Shown here: piece by piece, positions 1-7,878 of the stretch
Layout of the letters: every line of letters begins with the position of its first letter
Numbering within the stretch: position 1 is the first letter of the stretch
Notes under the pieces: model-generated
The model's input: only the letters and a program-made list of their open reading frames with translations
Told to the model about the DNA's origin: nothing
Database searches by the model: none
Position numbers and translations under genes: made by a program
Source of the DNA: Odoribacter sp. AF15-53
GTDB taxonomy: Bacteria > Bacteroidota > Bacteroidia > Bacteroidales > Marinifilaceae
Direction: 5' to 3'
Length of the DNA stretch: 64,000 nucleotides
Assembly: GCF_003479425.1 (NCBI RefSeq)
Contig: NZ_QUHC01000004.1
Location: 310,001-374,000, forward strand

Positions 1-102
1 TTTCAATGAAACGTTGGTAGGAATACACTGTTTCGTGGTTAAACCGGGAATAAGCAGATATTCACCGAAAGTTCTTGATACGTCGTCTAAATAGATTGCC
101 AT
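1..102 (-). CDS. guaB: IMP dehydrogenase-like protein, N-terminal 34 residues (cut by window edge)
   Basis: Only the first 34 codons are visible, reading leftward off the window. The peptide begins [12 protein letters not shown] and continues with EYLLIPGL and NVSLK, which matches the amino terminus of the longer bacterial IMP dehydrogenases (start of the TIM barrel). That enzyme oxidises IMP to XMP with NAD+ in guanine nucleotide synthesis in the cytoplasm. The ATG lies 37 nt downstream of a TATCTTTG -7 box. No catalytic residue is in view, so the call rests on the N-terminal signature alone. Confidence 0.68.
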   Translation of the reverse strand, partial: MAIYLDDVSRTFGEYLLIPGLTTKQCIPTNVSLK

Positions 103-138
103 AGAATTTATCTTTATACGAATTGATTAAAAATTGGG

Positions 139-146
139 CAAAGATA
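139..146 (-). promoter_or_regulatory. -7 box TATCTTTG for the guaB-like gene
   Basis: On the minus strand this is an exact match to the Bacteroidetes -7 consensus TAnnTTTG. It sits 37 nt before the ATG of the guaB-like gene, leaving a short leader. Confidence 0.6.
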
Positions 147-230
147 GTCAAATTCCCGGAATAATCAGAGTCTCCCGGTTTATTTTTCAGAGTAAACGCG
201 TGAAAACGCTTCTAACCCTTTGATTCAAAA

Positions 231-330
231 GTTTATAAAGTCTATACAGTTCATAAAGTCCGTGGACCCTGCGGGAGCTTTGTCCATGGCAGCTAAGCTG
301 CCGGTAAGCCTTGTCCGAAGGACACCCGTA
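231..330 (+). repeat. Family 1 intergenic repeat, copy A (right arm missing)
   Basis: The left arm is built of 9-bp units such as tataaagtc and cataaagtc. It is followed by the family core: a GGACC..GCGGG stretch, a GGCAGCtaaGCTGCC hairpin and a GTCCGAAGGAC hairpin. The reverse-complement right arm (gactttatggac) seen in other copies is absent, so this copy is truncated. Sister copies lie at 2116, 19499, 25965, 28780, 44275 and 45186. It lies beside the 11-bp-period array at 364-506, an association repeated at 44275/44422. Confidence 0.8.
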
Positions 331-363
331 TCCCCGTATATTCTCACCGGAGACAAGTCGGTG

Positions 364-506
364 ATTCACTAGTGCTTCACTAATGCTTCGATTAGGCTTT
401 AATTATACATCGATTATGCATTGATTGAATATTCAATCAATTTTCAGTCAACTTTCAGTTAACTTTCAATGAACTTATTAGCGAGACACTAGCGAGACTA
501 CGGTGC
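364..506. repeat. Degenerate tandem array, 11-bp period, 13 units
   Basis: Cutting the sequence every 11 bases aligns the units without gaps: CTTCACTAATG, CTTCGATTAGG, CTTTAATTATA, CATCGATTATG, CATTGATTGAA, TATTCAATCAA, TTTTCAGTCAA, CTTTCAGTTAA, CTTTCAATGAA, CTTATTAGCGA, GACACTAGCGA. Neighbouring units are most alike and the sequence drifts along the array. Eleven is not a multiple of three and no gene is present, so coding is unlikely. Weaker periodicity may continue to about 540. Similar arrays occur at 3219, 27716, 39491 and 44422. Confidence 0.75.
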
Positions 507-564
507 GGGTTACCGTCGTCTACCTTCCACCCTTGCTTCCTCTCGGGCAAATGCTTTCGCCTTG

Positions 565-918
565 CTAGAGTCGAGAACTTGTTTTTTGTTCAATCATGTT
601 TGACTCTAAAATACTAATCAGTTCACTAAAATTGTAGTAATTGCTAGTAACCATGTTGTTAATTAAATAAGTCGGTGTTTGGTTTATTTTATTTTTAGCG
701 CACCAGGCGACGTGTGATTTAATCATGGTTTTAACCCGCTTGTCAATCTCCGAGGGTCTGGATAAATATTTATCAACTTGCGGGTAGGCAGAAATGTACC
801 GGGGTAATTCGTCAAGGAATTTATCGGGATCTGCAAGATATAACATGGCGAAGTACAATATCACGGGTAAATCTTTTCCCAGGGTTGTTCGCCACGAGAT
901 GAACACGAATTCGATCAC
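565..918 (-). pseudogene. C-terminal remnant of a thioredoxin-fold (VKOR/DsbA-like) protein
   Basis: The 117-codon frame contains WCAKNKINQTPTYLIN followed by a YNFSELISIL-like segment. That is the cis-Pro half of the thioredoxin domain found at the C-terminus of Bacteroidetes vitamin-K-epoxide-reductase/thiol-oxidoreductase proteins, usually WCxxNxIxxTPTxFINGxxLPxxY. The N-terminal half with the CxxC active site is absent; the frame starts at a GTG just after an in-frame TGA. It is therefore probably a broken gene. A TATATTTG box at 951-958 (minus) could still transcribe it, so a small expressed protein is not excluded. Confidence 0.5.
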
Positions 919-950
919 GATTGTTCATACACTTCGATGTTATAACTTTA

Positions 951-958
951 CAAATATA
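951..958 (-). promoter_or_regulatory. Possible -7 box TATATTTG upstream of the thioredoxin-fold remnant
   Basis: This minus-strand match to TAnnTTTG lies 33 nt before the GTG at 918. It may be a leftover of the gene's original control region or a chance match in AT-rich DNA. Confidence 0.3.
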
Positions 959-1059
959 GTATATTTTGATAAAATCACCTGTCATATTTTAGATATTAAA
1001 TAACCTAATTCCCTCTTTCTAGCGTATAAGAAGAAACAAATACATAAATAATTACACGA

Positions 1060-2103
1060 ATGAAAACAAATGCATTTATCATTACTTTATTGATATGCTT
1101 GAGCGGTGTTATTTTATCCAACACGGCTGAGGCTTGTACCCGGGTGGTTTATCTGGGACCGAATGGGATGATCGTTACGGGTAGAACGATGGATTGGAAG
1201 GAAGACTTGCGTACGAATCTGTATGTATTCCCGAGGGGAATGAAGCGTGCCGGGGCAGATTCCGGTAACACGATTCAATGGACATCCAAATACGGCAGTG
1301 TCATCGCTGCCGGGTATGATATCGGCACGGCAGACGGGATGAACGAGAAAGGTTTGGTTGCCAATTTGCTGTATCTCACGGAATCATCTTACAATCGGCC
1401 TAATGACAATCGGCCCGTGATGGGAATCAGTATCTGGACGCAGTATGTACTGGATAACTTCGCGACGGTGGATGAGGCCGTGGCGGAATTGCGGAAAGAG
1501 ACGTTTCGCATTGATGCGCCGGATATGCCTAATGGTGCGAAATCCACGATGCACCTGGCCATTTCCGATGCCACGGGAAACAGTGCTATTTTCGAGTATA
1601 TCAACGGGAACTTGGAAATTCATGTCGGTAGACAAAATCAGGTAATGACGAATTCACCGACCTATCAACAGCAAATTACCTTGAATGATTATTGGAAGCA
1701 AATTGGCGGACTCGTGATGTTGCCCGGGACTAATCGGGCAAGTGATCGTTTCGTGCGGGCTTCTTTCTATATCGGGGCAATCCCGCAGACTTCCGACTGG
1801 CATATGGCCGTGGCTGGCGTGTTCAGCGTGATGAGAAATGTTTCCGTGCCTCTCGGAATTTCCACGCCGGATCAACCGAATATCTCTTCCACCCGGTGGC
1901 GTTCCGTGTCGGATCAGAAGAATCGGGTGTATTATTTCGAGTCCACGCTCACGCCTAATGTCTTTTGGATATCGTTGGATAAGCTGGACTTTTCCGAGAA
2001 GGCTCCCGTGCGAAAACTGAATCTTGCCAACGGGGAGATTTATGCCGGGGATGCGGCAGGTAAGATGGTGACCAGTGAACCTTTCCGCTTTTTGTTTCAC
2101 TGA
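1060..2103 (+). CDS. Secreted linear-amide C-N hydrolase (choloylglycine hydrolase / penicillin V acylase family)
   Basis: This is an Ntn-hydrolase of 347 aa that cleaves amide bonds of bile salts, penicillin V or N-acyl homoserine lactones. Residues 1-25 form a signal peptide ending in AEA. Cys26 follows directly and would become the N-terminal nucleophile after cleavage. Arg42 and Asp45 in GRTMDW match the conserved active-site Arg and Asp of bile salt hydrolases. The later MTNSPTY motif supplies the oxyanion-hole Asn, and GLVANLLYL matches the conserved substrate-loop Asn region. The CTRVVYLGPNG start is closer to the broad penicillin-acylase-like branch than to well-studied Bacteroides bile salt hydrolases, so substrate is not assigned. 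It is monocistronic, with a family 1 repeat 13 nt after its stop codon. Confidence 0.9.
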   Translation: MKTNAFIITLLICLSGVILSNTAEACTRVVYLGPNGMIVTGRTMDWKEDLRTNLYVFPRGMKRAGADSGNTIQWTSKYGSVIAAGYDIGTADGMNEKGLVANLLYLTESSYNRPNDNRPVMGISIWTQYVLDNFATVDEAVAELRKETFRIDAPDMPNGAKSTMHLAISDATGNSAIFEYINGNLEIHVGRQNQVMTNSPTYQQQITLNDYWKQIGGLVMLPGTNRASDRFVRASFYIGAIPQTSDWHMAVAGVFSVMRNVSVPLGISTPDQPNISSTRWRSVSDQKNRVYYFESTLTPNVFWISLDKLDFSEKAPVRKLNLANGEIYAGDAAGKMVTSEPFRFLFH

Positions 2104-2115
2104 TACACGCTCTAA

Positions 2116-2244
2116 AAGTCCGTAAAGTCCATAAGGTCCATAAAGTCCATAAGGTCGATTGCCCCCTGCGGGGCGCTTTGTTAACGGCAGTTTTAGCTGC
2201 CGACATATACTGTTCGAAGGACTTTTATGACTTTATGGACTTTT
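2116..2244 (+). repeat. Family 1 intergenic repeat, copy B
   Basis: The element is complete: a left arm of 9-bp units (cataaggtc, cataaagtc), a CCCCtgcGGGG hairpin, a GGCAGttttaGCTGCC hairpin, the GTTCGAAGGAC segment, then the right arm gactttatggacttt. It begins 13 nt after the stop of the hydrolase gene, where a transcription end would be expected, and ends before the lgt promoter. Confidence 0.85.
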
Positions 2245-2280
2245 TCAGAAGTGCCTGTTGTGTAAATCTCGATTAAAGAG

Positions 2281-2288
2281 TACTTTCG
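2281..2288 (+). promoter_or_regulatory. -7 box variant TACTTTCG just before lgt
   Basis: One mismatch to TAnnTTTG. It lies only 6 nt before the ATG at 2295. If used, transcription would begin at about the start codon, giving an almost leaderless mRNA. Confidence 0.4.
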
Positions 2289-2294
2289 CGGGTG

Positions 2295-3119
2295 ATGAAG
2301 CATATCGAGTGGAATATTGATCCCGTTGCATTTTGGGTAAGCGAGGTACCGATCATGTATTATAGTATCCTGTTGATCGCGGGAACGATATTGTCCGTGT
2401 GGATACTGAAGCGGGTTTACCGGGCAAACGGGATTCCATGGGAGAATCTTCAGATTCTCGTGATGTTGAGTATTGCCGGGTTGTTTTTGGGTGCCCGGTT
2501 GGGGCATTGCTTGATATACGATTACGAGTATTATTTCGCGCATCCTTTGGAAATTCTGTTGCCTATACGAATAAAACCGGATGAAGGGGTGGTGTTCGTC
2601 GGGTATCAAGGGATGGCCAGTCACGGGGGGCTTGTGGGGTGGATTGTCGCGATGGTGGTTTATTCCAGAATGACGGGAGAGAAGATTTTACGTACCCTGG
2701 ATTTGATAGCGTTAGTGTTGCCGTTAGCGGCTTGTTTTATTCGTTTGGGAAACTTTATGAACTCGGAAATTGTAGGAATTCCGACGAATGTCCCGTGGGC
2801 TTTCGTGTTCGAGCAGGTGGATGCTTTGCCGCGTCATCCGGCACAAGTGTACGAGGCGTTGGCTTATCTCGCGATCTTCGGGTTGAACATGTTGCTTTAC
2901 CGGAGAGTCGGTTTGGATCGGTACCGGGGGATGTTTCTGGGTGTCACGTTGACACTCGTTTTTACGGCTCGTTTTTTGATCGAGTTTTTGAAGGAAAGGC
3001 AGGTGTCCTACGAGGATCAGATGGCGCTGGATGTGGGACAGGTGTTAAGTATCCCTTTTATTATTCTCGGTATATTTTTTTTCATTCGGGGAGTGTATAG
3101 AATGTCTTCCAGCAACTAA
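2295..3119 (+). CDS. lgt: Prolipoprotein diacylglyceryl transferase
   Basis: Lgt transfers diacylglycerol from phosphatidylglycerol to the lipobox cysteine of prolipoproteins in the inner membrane, the first step of lipoprotein maturation. The 274-aa product has about seven hydrophobic segments. It carries the family landmarks: an H-containing GMASHGGLVG loop, the Lgt signature LAACFIRLGNFMNSEIVG, and a C-terminal RFLIEFLKERQ segment. The reading frame can be opened at a GTG at 2292, but the ATG at 2295 gives the expected MKHIEWNIDP start. Many lipoproteins in this window would be its substrates. Confidence 0.97.
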   Translation: MKHIEWNIDPVAFWVSEVPIMYYSILLIAGTILSVWILKRVYRANGIPWENLQILVMLSIAGLFLGARLGHCLIYDYEYYFAHPLEILLPIRIKPDEGVVFVGYQGMASHGGLVGWIVAMVVYSRMTGEKILRTLDLIALVLPLAACFIRLGNFMNSEIVGIPTNVPWAFVFEQVDALPRHPAQVYEALAYLAIFGLNMLLYRRVGLDRYRGMFLGVTLTLVFTARFLIEFLKERQVSYEDQMALDVGQVLSIPFIILGIFFFIRGVYRMSSSN

Positions 3120-3218
3120 TTACTCCCTGTATTCGAGCCGATTCGCTACGGAAGGAATATATCAGTACTACCATTATTCCAGGGTATAATCAGTTTTTTT
3201 CCAGACATTCTACAGGGC

Positions 3219-3262
3219 TAGCCGCCACTTGGCCGCCACCTAGCCGCCAGTTAACCGCCATT
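3219..3262. repeat. Tandem array, 11-bp period, four clear units
   Basis: The units are TAGCCGCCACT, TGGCCGCCACC, TAGCCGCCAGT and TAACCGCCATT. Downstream, two GAACGG words spaced 22 bp apart suggest further decayed units to about 3310. The rest of the 283-bp gap between lgt and the next gene shows no convincing gene or hairpin. This is the most regular of the five 11-bp arrays. Confidence 0.8.
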
Positions 3263-3402
3263 TTAACAGTAGTTATGCTTGTTGAACGGGGAATAGCTTT
3301 TGGCGAACGGAATCTATTGAAGATTTATTCCGAAGTTATAAGGATGGCACGGGGATAAGTGTTACTAGGGCAAGTGTTTTTTATCCGTTTCGAATAGTTG
3401 GG

Positions 3403-4398
3403 TTATTCGTAAGCCAGGCGGACGTTATCAACCCAGAATTTGTTTCCTATCGTCCCGATGTAGGCTTCCCCGTAACTGGATGATACTCGCACGAAAAGGT
3501 GGGTGGGTTTGTCATTCGTGTCGCCCCAGCCGACTTCTTCCACGGGTACGGATTTCCCTTTACTGTTGATGCAGTATAACGATTGTTCTTTAGGGATCAG
3601 TTGCATATAGCTTTTGTACCCGGCCTGTTTCGTGGGATCACCGTAGAGGATGGCCAGTCTGTAGTTGTTGTTCCAGTCGGGCGTGTTTTCGGAAATCCGC
3701 TCGACGGTAGTCCCGATCCGTTTGGCGTACACGTTTCCATTTTCATCTTCCCAACGTTTCTGGAGAATGACGTATATCTCGGCGGAATCACGTCCCGGGA
3801 CATCAACGATCTTGCTGAAACCTGTTGCCTTGATACGGTGGTCCGTGCCGGGTGTTTCCATCTTGTAATCGAAGACTATGGCGGTGGGTGTTTCCGTGAA
3901 AGGAATTCCCGCGTTGAGTTTACTTTGCGGGTTCTTGGTATCCTTGATCGGTTCGAGCATCTCGCCCAAGTATATGGTTCCCGGAACGAGTACGGTAATA
4001 TTCACGATCCCGAGTACTTTACATTTTTCCATGAGGGTTTCAACGCGGACACATTGGCCGTCATCCCGTTTCTCCGGGAACACGGAGATGCTGCATTTGG
4101 TTATGCCGCTGACTTTTGCCATCACGTTGGAAGTTCTCCACGGCGATACGGAAGAGCTGTTATAGGGTTTGTCTCCCCGGATCGTGTCAACGGGAGCCAC
4201 CTCGTAAAGGATTTTCGTGTTTCCCCCGATCACGAAGGATTCGTCGATGATGCGTACCATCCAGCTATTGAAATCCCCGTACGGGATGAGCTTTTCAGTG
4301 CCTTTTTCCGGGGTCTGTGCTGTTACGAATAGGTTTATCCCGAGAAGGAAACTAAAACATAAGAATGCTTTTATTATCGTGGTCGTTTGTTTTTTCAT
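3403..4398 (-). CDS. Secreted PCMD-type (putative carbohydrate metabolism domain) protein
   Basis: The protein has 331 aa. A signal peptide covers residues 1 to about 27 (hydrophobic core FLCFSFLLGINLFV, then TAQ). The rest is a beta-rich domain typical of Bacteroidetes PCMD proteins: an N-terminal ydGDFNSWmvR segment with a Trp. Further on come SSSVSPWRTSN and a TETPTAIVFDYK core, ending in a FWVDNVRLAYE strand. The domain's biochemical role is unknown and the family name is only a prediction of carbohydrate binding. It stands alone between a divergent flavoprotein gene and lgt, with no SusC/SusD pair nearby. It is probably periplasmic or surface-exposed; no lipobox is evident. Confidence 0.72.
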   Translation of the reverse strand: MKKQTTTIIKAFLCFSFLLGINLFVTAQTPEKGTEKLIPYGDFNSWMVRIIDESFVIGGNTKILYEVAPVDTIRGDKPYNSSSVSPWRTSNVMAKVSGITKCSISVFPEKRDDGQCVRVETLMEKCKVLGIVNITVLVPGTIYLGEMLEPIKDTKNPQSKLNAGIPFTETPTAIVFDYKMETPGTDHRIKATGFSKIVDVPGRDSAEIYVILQKRWEDENGNVYAKRIGTTVERISENTPDWNNNYRLAILYGDPTKQAGYKSYMQLIPKEQSLYCINSKGKSVPVEEVGWGDTNDKPTHLFVRVSSSYGEAYIGTIGNKFWVDNVRLAYE

Positions 4399-4562
4399 TT
4401 CTTGTCGTTTTATATTGTTTCAATATTCTGTATTACGATAAAATGGTCTTGAGGTTGGCATGCAAGAAATGTGCCAGTGTTAATATTATGGTCGGATATT
4501 GTAAATTATGTTGTTATCGTGTTTATTATTAGGGGATACACGTAAATGTTAAATAAAAGAGC

Positions 4563-4570
4563 TATCTTTG
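4563..4570 (+). promoter_or_regulatory. -7 box TATCTTTG for the nitronate monooxygenase-like gene
   Basis: Exact TAnnTTTG match, 23 nt upstream of the start codon at 4594. Confidence 0.6.
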
Positions 4571-4593
4571 AAGAGTTTTAAATATGTTGTAGT

Positions 4594-5670
4594 ATGATAA
4601 TGAAAAAATTAAATATTGGGAATCTGTCAATCTCGGTGCCCATTATTCAAGGTGGAATGGGGGTTGGAATTTCTCTCTCCGGTTTAGCATCGGCCGTGGC
4701 GAATGAAGGAGGAGTTGGCGTGATTTCCAGTGCCGGATTGGGATTGTTATACCGGAATATGTCGAAAGATTATATTCAGGCAAGTATCATGGGTTTGAAG
4801 GAGGAATTGCGGAAAGCTCGTGAGAAGACGAAAGGCGTGATCGGCGTGAATGTTATGGTGGCGATGTCGAATTTTGCCGATATGGTGAAGACGGCTATCG
4901 CAGAGAAAGCGGATATTATTTTTTCCGGGGCAGGTCTCCCGTTGAATTTACCGAGTTTCTTGCAAAAAGATAGCGTTACCAAGCTGGTTCCTATCGTGTC
5001 ATCGGCACGTGCAGCGAAAGTGATTGCCGAGAAGTGGCATAATTTGTATAACTATTTACCGGATGCTTTCGTGGTGGAAGGGCCGAAAGCCGGGGGACAC
5101 CTGGGTTTCAAGGATGAGCAGATTAATGACGAGCATTTTTCTCTGGAGCATATTTTGCCGGAGGTGATTGCCGAGGTGAAGGATTTGGAGGTGCATTACG
5201 GGAAGGATATTCCGGTGATCGTGGCCGGGGGAATTTACACGGGCGAGGATATCAAGCGTTTCATGGATATGGGTGCTGCCGGGGTACAGATGGGAACGCG
5301 TTTCGTGACGACGGACGAGTGTGATGCTTCCGATATTTTCAAGCAGACTTATATCGAGGCGAAACAGGAAGATATACAGATTATCAAAAGTCCGGTAGGT
5401 ATGCCGGGACGTGCGATTTTCAGCAAGTTTATACAGAAAGTGAAAGAGGGCCAGAAACAACCCAAGACGTGCATGTGCAAGTGTATCAAGACGTGTGATA
5501 TCAGTAAGAGTCCTTATTGTATTATCGCTGCGTTGTACAATGCTTTTAAGGGGAACATGGATAACGGGTACGCTTTTGCCGGGGCGAATGCATTCCGGGC
5601 AACGAAGATTGTTTCGGTGAAAGAGACTTTCCGGGCGTTACTGGATGAGTTCAGTCGTTCGGGAAAATAA
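4594..5670 (+). CDS. NAD(P)H-dependent flavin oxidoreductase, nitronate monooxygenase / FabK-like
   Basis: This is a 358-aa FMN-binding TIM-barrel protein. The N-terminus has VPIIQGGMGVGIS and the glycine-rich VGVISSAGLG. It continues with the phosphate-binding motifs IFSGAGLPLNLP, VVEGPKAGGHLG, IVAGGIYTG and GAAGVQMGTRFV. The family oxidises nitroalkanes or reduces enoyl thioesters; the sequence does not decide between them. The C-terminus contains a cysteine cluster (CMCKCIKTC plus a later Cys in SPYC) before the conserved YAFAGANAFR segment, a layout seen in anaerobe members. The start may be the ATG at 4594 or at 4600. It is monocistronic, followed by a terminator hairpin. Confidence 0.9.
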   Translation: MIMKKLNIGNLSISVPIIQGGMGVGISLSGLASAVANEGGVGVISSAGLGLLYRNMSKDYIQASIMGLKEELRKAREKTKGVIGVNVMVAMSNFADMVKTAIAEKADIIFSGAGLPLNLPSFLQKDSVTKLVPIVSSARAAKVIAEKWHNLYNYLPDAFVVEGPKAGGHLGFKDEQINDEHFSLEHILPEVIAEVKDLEVHYGKDIPVIVAGGIYTGEDIKRFMDMGAAGVQMGTRFVTTDECDASDIFKQTYIEAKQEDIQIIKSPVGMPGRAIFSKFIQKVKEGQKQPKTCMCKCIKTCDISKSPYCIIAALYNAFKGNMDNGYAFAGANAFRATKIVSVKETFRALLDEFSRSGK

Positions 5671-5678
5671 TAGATATT

Positions 5679-5722
5679 TATTACCTTCCTTTCGACAAGT
5701 CGGAGGAGGGTAATGCTTTTTT
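5679..5722 (+). terminator. Rho-independent terminator after the flavin oxidoreductase gene
   Basis: Inverted arms attaccttcc and ggaggagggtaat (one bulge) enclose a loop and are followed by a T run. It starts 8 nt after the stop. Confidence 0.65.
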
Positions 5723-5876
5723 CATATTTTTCAACGGATTTAGGCGGGATGTAGGTTGTATGGTCTGCGTGTCGCCTATTCTTAATGGGTTTTCAACCAA
5801 TTCGTGGAGTGATTCCCGATGATCCCTTGATTGTAAAAACGTAGGTCTTGTGCGATTGGAATCCTAAAATCTATAA

Positions 5877-6581
5877 TTAAAAAGGTTGCCACCAAATGCT
5901 GTATATGGCGAATGCGGCAATGGTCAGTAATCCCGTGAAGATGATGACTGAGGTTTGGCGCATGTGGGTAGGATGTTTCACGAGTTTACGATCCCGGTGA
6001 TATTGCAAGCTATGAGCGATGCTATTTACACGAAGGCAGAAGCGGTAAATCCCGTAAGTTATAGCCCCGGCAGCGAAACCGACAACGGTTCCGAAAAGTA
6101 AATCACCGGGATAATGTACACCCACGTATATCCGGGTGTAGCAAGTTACTATGGCCCATAGCATGAAAAACGTGGTGAGCGCTTTGTTCTTGAACAGGAG
6201 CATCACGAAGCAGGCTAGCGCGAACGTGTTGGCCGCGTGACAAGAGGGGAAACCGTACATGCCGCCTCGTTTACCGTTGACGATATGAACCAGATCGGCA
6301 ATTTCGGGATTACGTGAAGGTCGGGGGCGTTCGAATATGGGGCGTAATATGGAACTACATGCCTGATCGGCAATCACTATCAGTAAGGCGAACATTAACG
6401 TGGTGAATATAACCATGCGTATGTTCATGTTTTTGTATAGCACGTATAGGATGGAGGCGTAGAGGGGTATCCACACGAGTTTACTCGTGAAGATATACAT
6501 GAACGAGTCGAGGTATGGCGTGTGCATACCATTCAATGTGAGGAATATCGTACGATCGAGAGCTTGCAATGATTCTAACAT
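5877..6581 (-). CDS. PAP2-family membrane phosphatase
   Basis: The 234-aa integral membrane protein carries the three PAP2 motifs: R80-x6-R87-P88 (in PIFERPRPS), P112-S-C-H115 (PSCH in place of PSGH), and R150-x5-H156-x3-D160 in YTRIYVGVHYPGD. His115 and His156 would be catalytic. Members dephosphorylate undecaprenyl diphosphate, lipid A or phosphatidic acid on the outer face of the inner membrane; the substrate cannot be chosen from sequence. Five to six hydrophobic segments are visible. The 206-bp gap to the upstream convergent gene holds only that gene's terminator. Confidence 0.88.
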   Translation of the reverse strand: MLESLQALDRTIFLTLNGMHTPYLDSFMYIFTSKLVWIPLYASILYVLYKNMNIRMVIFTTLMFALLIVIADQACSSILRPIFERPRPSRNPEIADLVHIVNGKRGGMYGFPSCHAANTFALACFVMLLFKNKALTTFFMLWAIVTCYTRIYVGVHYPGDLLFGTVVGFAAGAITYGIYRFCLRVNSIAHSLQYHRDRKLVKHPTHMRQTSVIIFTGLLTIAAFAIYSIWWQPF

Positions 6582-6665
6582 GAGATTTGAATCTTGTGGT
6601 TAAAAATAAATTATAGTCAGCCGCTATTTAAGGGATGATTGAAAGGCAAATATATCATTTTTCGA

Positions 6666-6673
6666 TATATTTG
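6666..6673 (+). promoter_or_regulatory. -7 box TATATTTG for ispE
   Basis: Exact TAnnTTTG match 71 nt before the chosen ispE start. The leader contains a short hairpin (tttgag/ctcaaa, about 6682-6706). It also holds a caggttaacaggttacaagttg stretch resembling a family 2 repeat arm, possibly a decayed copy. Confidence 0.55.
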
Positions 6674-6744
6674 CAAAATGGTTTGAGGCAAACAAGTTTA
6701 CTCAAATTATTTTGCAGGTTAACAGGTTACAAGTTGATGAATAT

Positions 6745-7560
6745 ATGGTAGTATTTCCGAATGCGAAGATCAATATAGGGTTATATGTCACGGAGAAAAG
6801 GCCGGACGGGTTTCATAATTTAGAGACTGTTTTTTACCCGATAGAGTTACGGGATATTCTCGAAATCACGGAGATAAAAGGTGAACGGGGGAGTTGTGTT
6901 TTCACATCCACGGGGAGTCCGATTGATTGTCCGCCGGAGAAGAATCTGGTTAGCAAGGCTTATTCTATCTTGGCGAGTGAGTATGAGTTGCCTTCGGTTG
7001 AAGTGCATTTGCACAAGATCATTCCTTACGGGGCCGGATTGGGGGGAGGTTCTGCCGATGCGGCTTTTATGCTGGTGGGGCTGAATCGACTGTTTTCGTT
7101 GGGGTTGAATGAGGAGCAGTTGATGGGATACGCTGCCCGTTTGGGGAGTGACTGTCCTTTTTTCGTGCGGAATCATCCCGTGTTTGCTTTCGGGAAAGGG
7201 GAGTTAATGGAGGCCATTGATTTGTCGTTGAAGGATTATGTTATGGTGCTTGTAAAACCGGATCGGGGTGTTTCCACGCCGGAGGCTTACCGGGGAATAA
7301 CTCCTCGTGCCGCTTCGTTTGACTTACGGGAGTTGGGAAAATTGCCCGTGTGTGAATGGAATGGTGTTGTCGTGAATGATTTTGAAACTTCCGTGATTCC
7401 GAAGGTGCCTGAAATACAAGAAATAAAAGATACATTGAATGCTTTGGGGGCTGTTTACGTGTCCATGACCGGAAGCGGTTCTGCCGTTTACGGGTTGTTT
7501 GACCGCTCGGTGGAGGTGGGAGAGACTTTTCCCGGATACTTCGTGTGGAAGAGTAAATAA
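6745..7560 (+). CDS. ispE: 4-diphosphocytidyl-2-C-methyl-D-erythritol kinase
   Basis: A GHMP kinase of 271 aa that phosphorylates CDP-ME in the non-mevalonate isoprenoid pathway. The N-terminus FPNAKINIGLYV carries the catalytic-site Lys-Asn, followed by KRPDGFHNLETVFYP. The ATP loop is PYGAGLGGGSADAAF, and the C-terminal motif is VSMTGSGSAVYGLF. The frame is open upstream to a TTG at 6712, but that segment encodes family 2 repeat-like DNA. The ATG at 6745 gives the canonical MVVFPNAKIN start, so it is preferred. Confidence 0.96.
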   Translation: MVVFPNAKINIGLYVTEKRPDGFHNLETVFYPIELRDILEITEIKGERGSCVFTSTGSPIDCPPEKNLVSKAYSILASEYELPSVEVHLHKIIPYGAGLGGGSADAAFMLVGLNRLFSLGLNEEQLMGYAARLGSDCPFFVRNHPVFAFGKGELMEAIDLSLKDYVMVLVKPDRGVSTPEAYRGITPRAASFDLRELGKLPVCEWNGVVVNDFETSVIPKVPEIQEIKDTLNALGAVYVSMTGSGSAVYGLFDRSVEVGETFPGYFVWKSK

Positions 7561-7632
7561 GGACGTGCGTTGCTTGCGAGTTAAATGCTTTTTGGGTTAT
7601 ATAGGGTGATTTTTGACAAGGGAAACGGGTGA

Positions 7633-7815
7633 TATGCGGAAGTTGAACTGAAAGTTTCTAAACGAAATTACCGGAAAGGTGTGATTGATAGGAGCGGGAA
7701 AGAAGCTGTTCCTTGTGAATATATGTATACTTTTATCGTTGAGGATGGTTATTGCATAGTGAAACCGTATAATAATAACGGGCAAAATATATGGGTGAAG
7801 TTAAAAGAGGGATAA
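7633..7815 (+). pseudogene. Fragment of a WG-repeat-type protein
   Basis: A 60-codon stretch without an N-terminal start reads RKGVIDRSGKEAVPCEY and ends VKLKEG then TAA. This is the pattern of the WG (KWG) repeat family: GxID..GKE.vPc.Y. An in-frame TGA lies immediately upstream, and the same frame beyond it reads VIFDKGNG, again repeat-like. It is therefore a decayed end of a longer repeat protein. The rest of the 460-bp gap to 8020 holds only the palindromic element at 7879-7970. Confidence 0.4.
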
Positions 7816-7878
7816 ATACTTTATTCGTGTCAAGTTGGAAGTAAAAATGAGTGTGAGGTTTTGATAGAGCTACTTTCA

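Noticed and set aside
364..506. CRISPR array
   Set aside because: The 11-bp units have no conserved repeat separated by unique spacers, and no cas genes are in the window.
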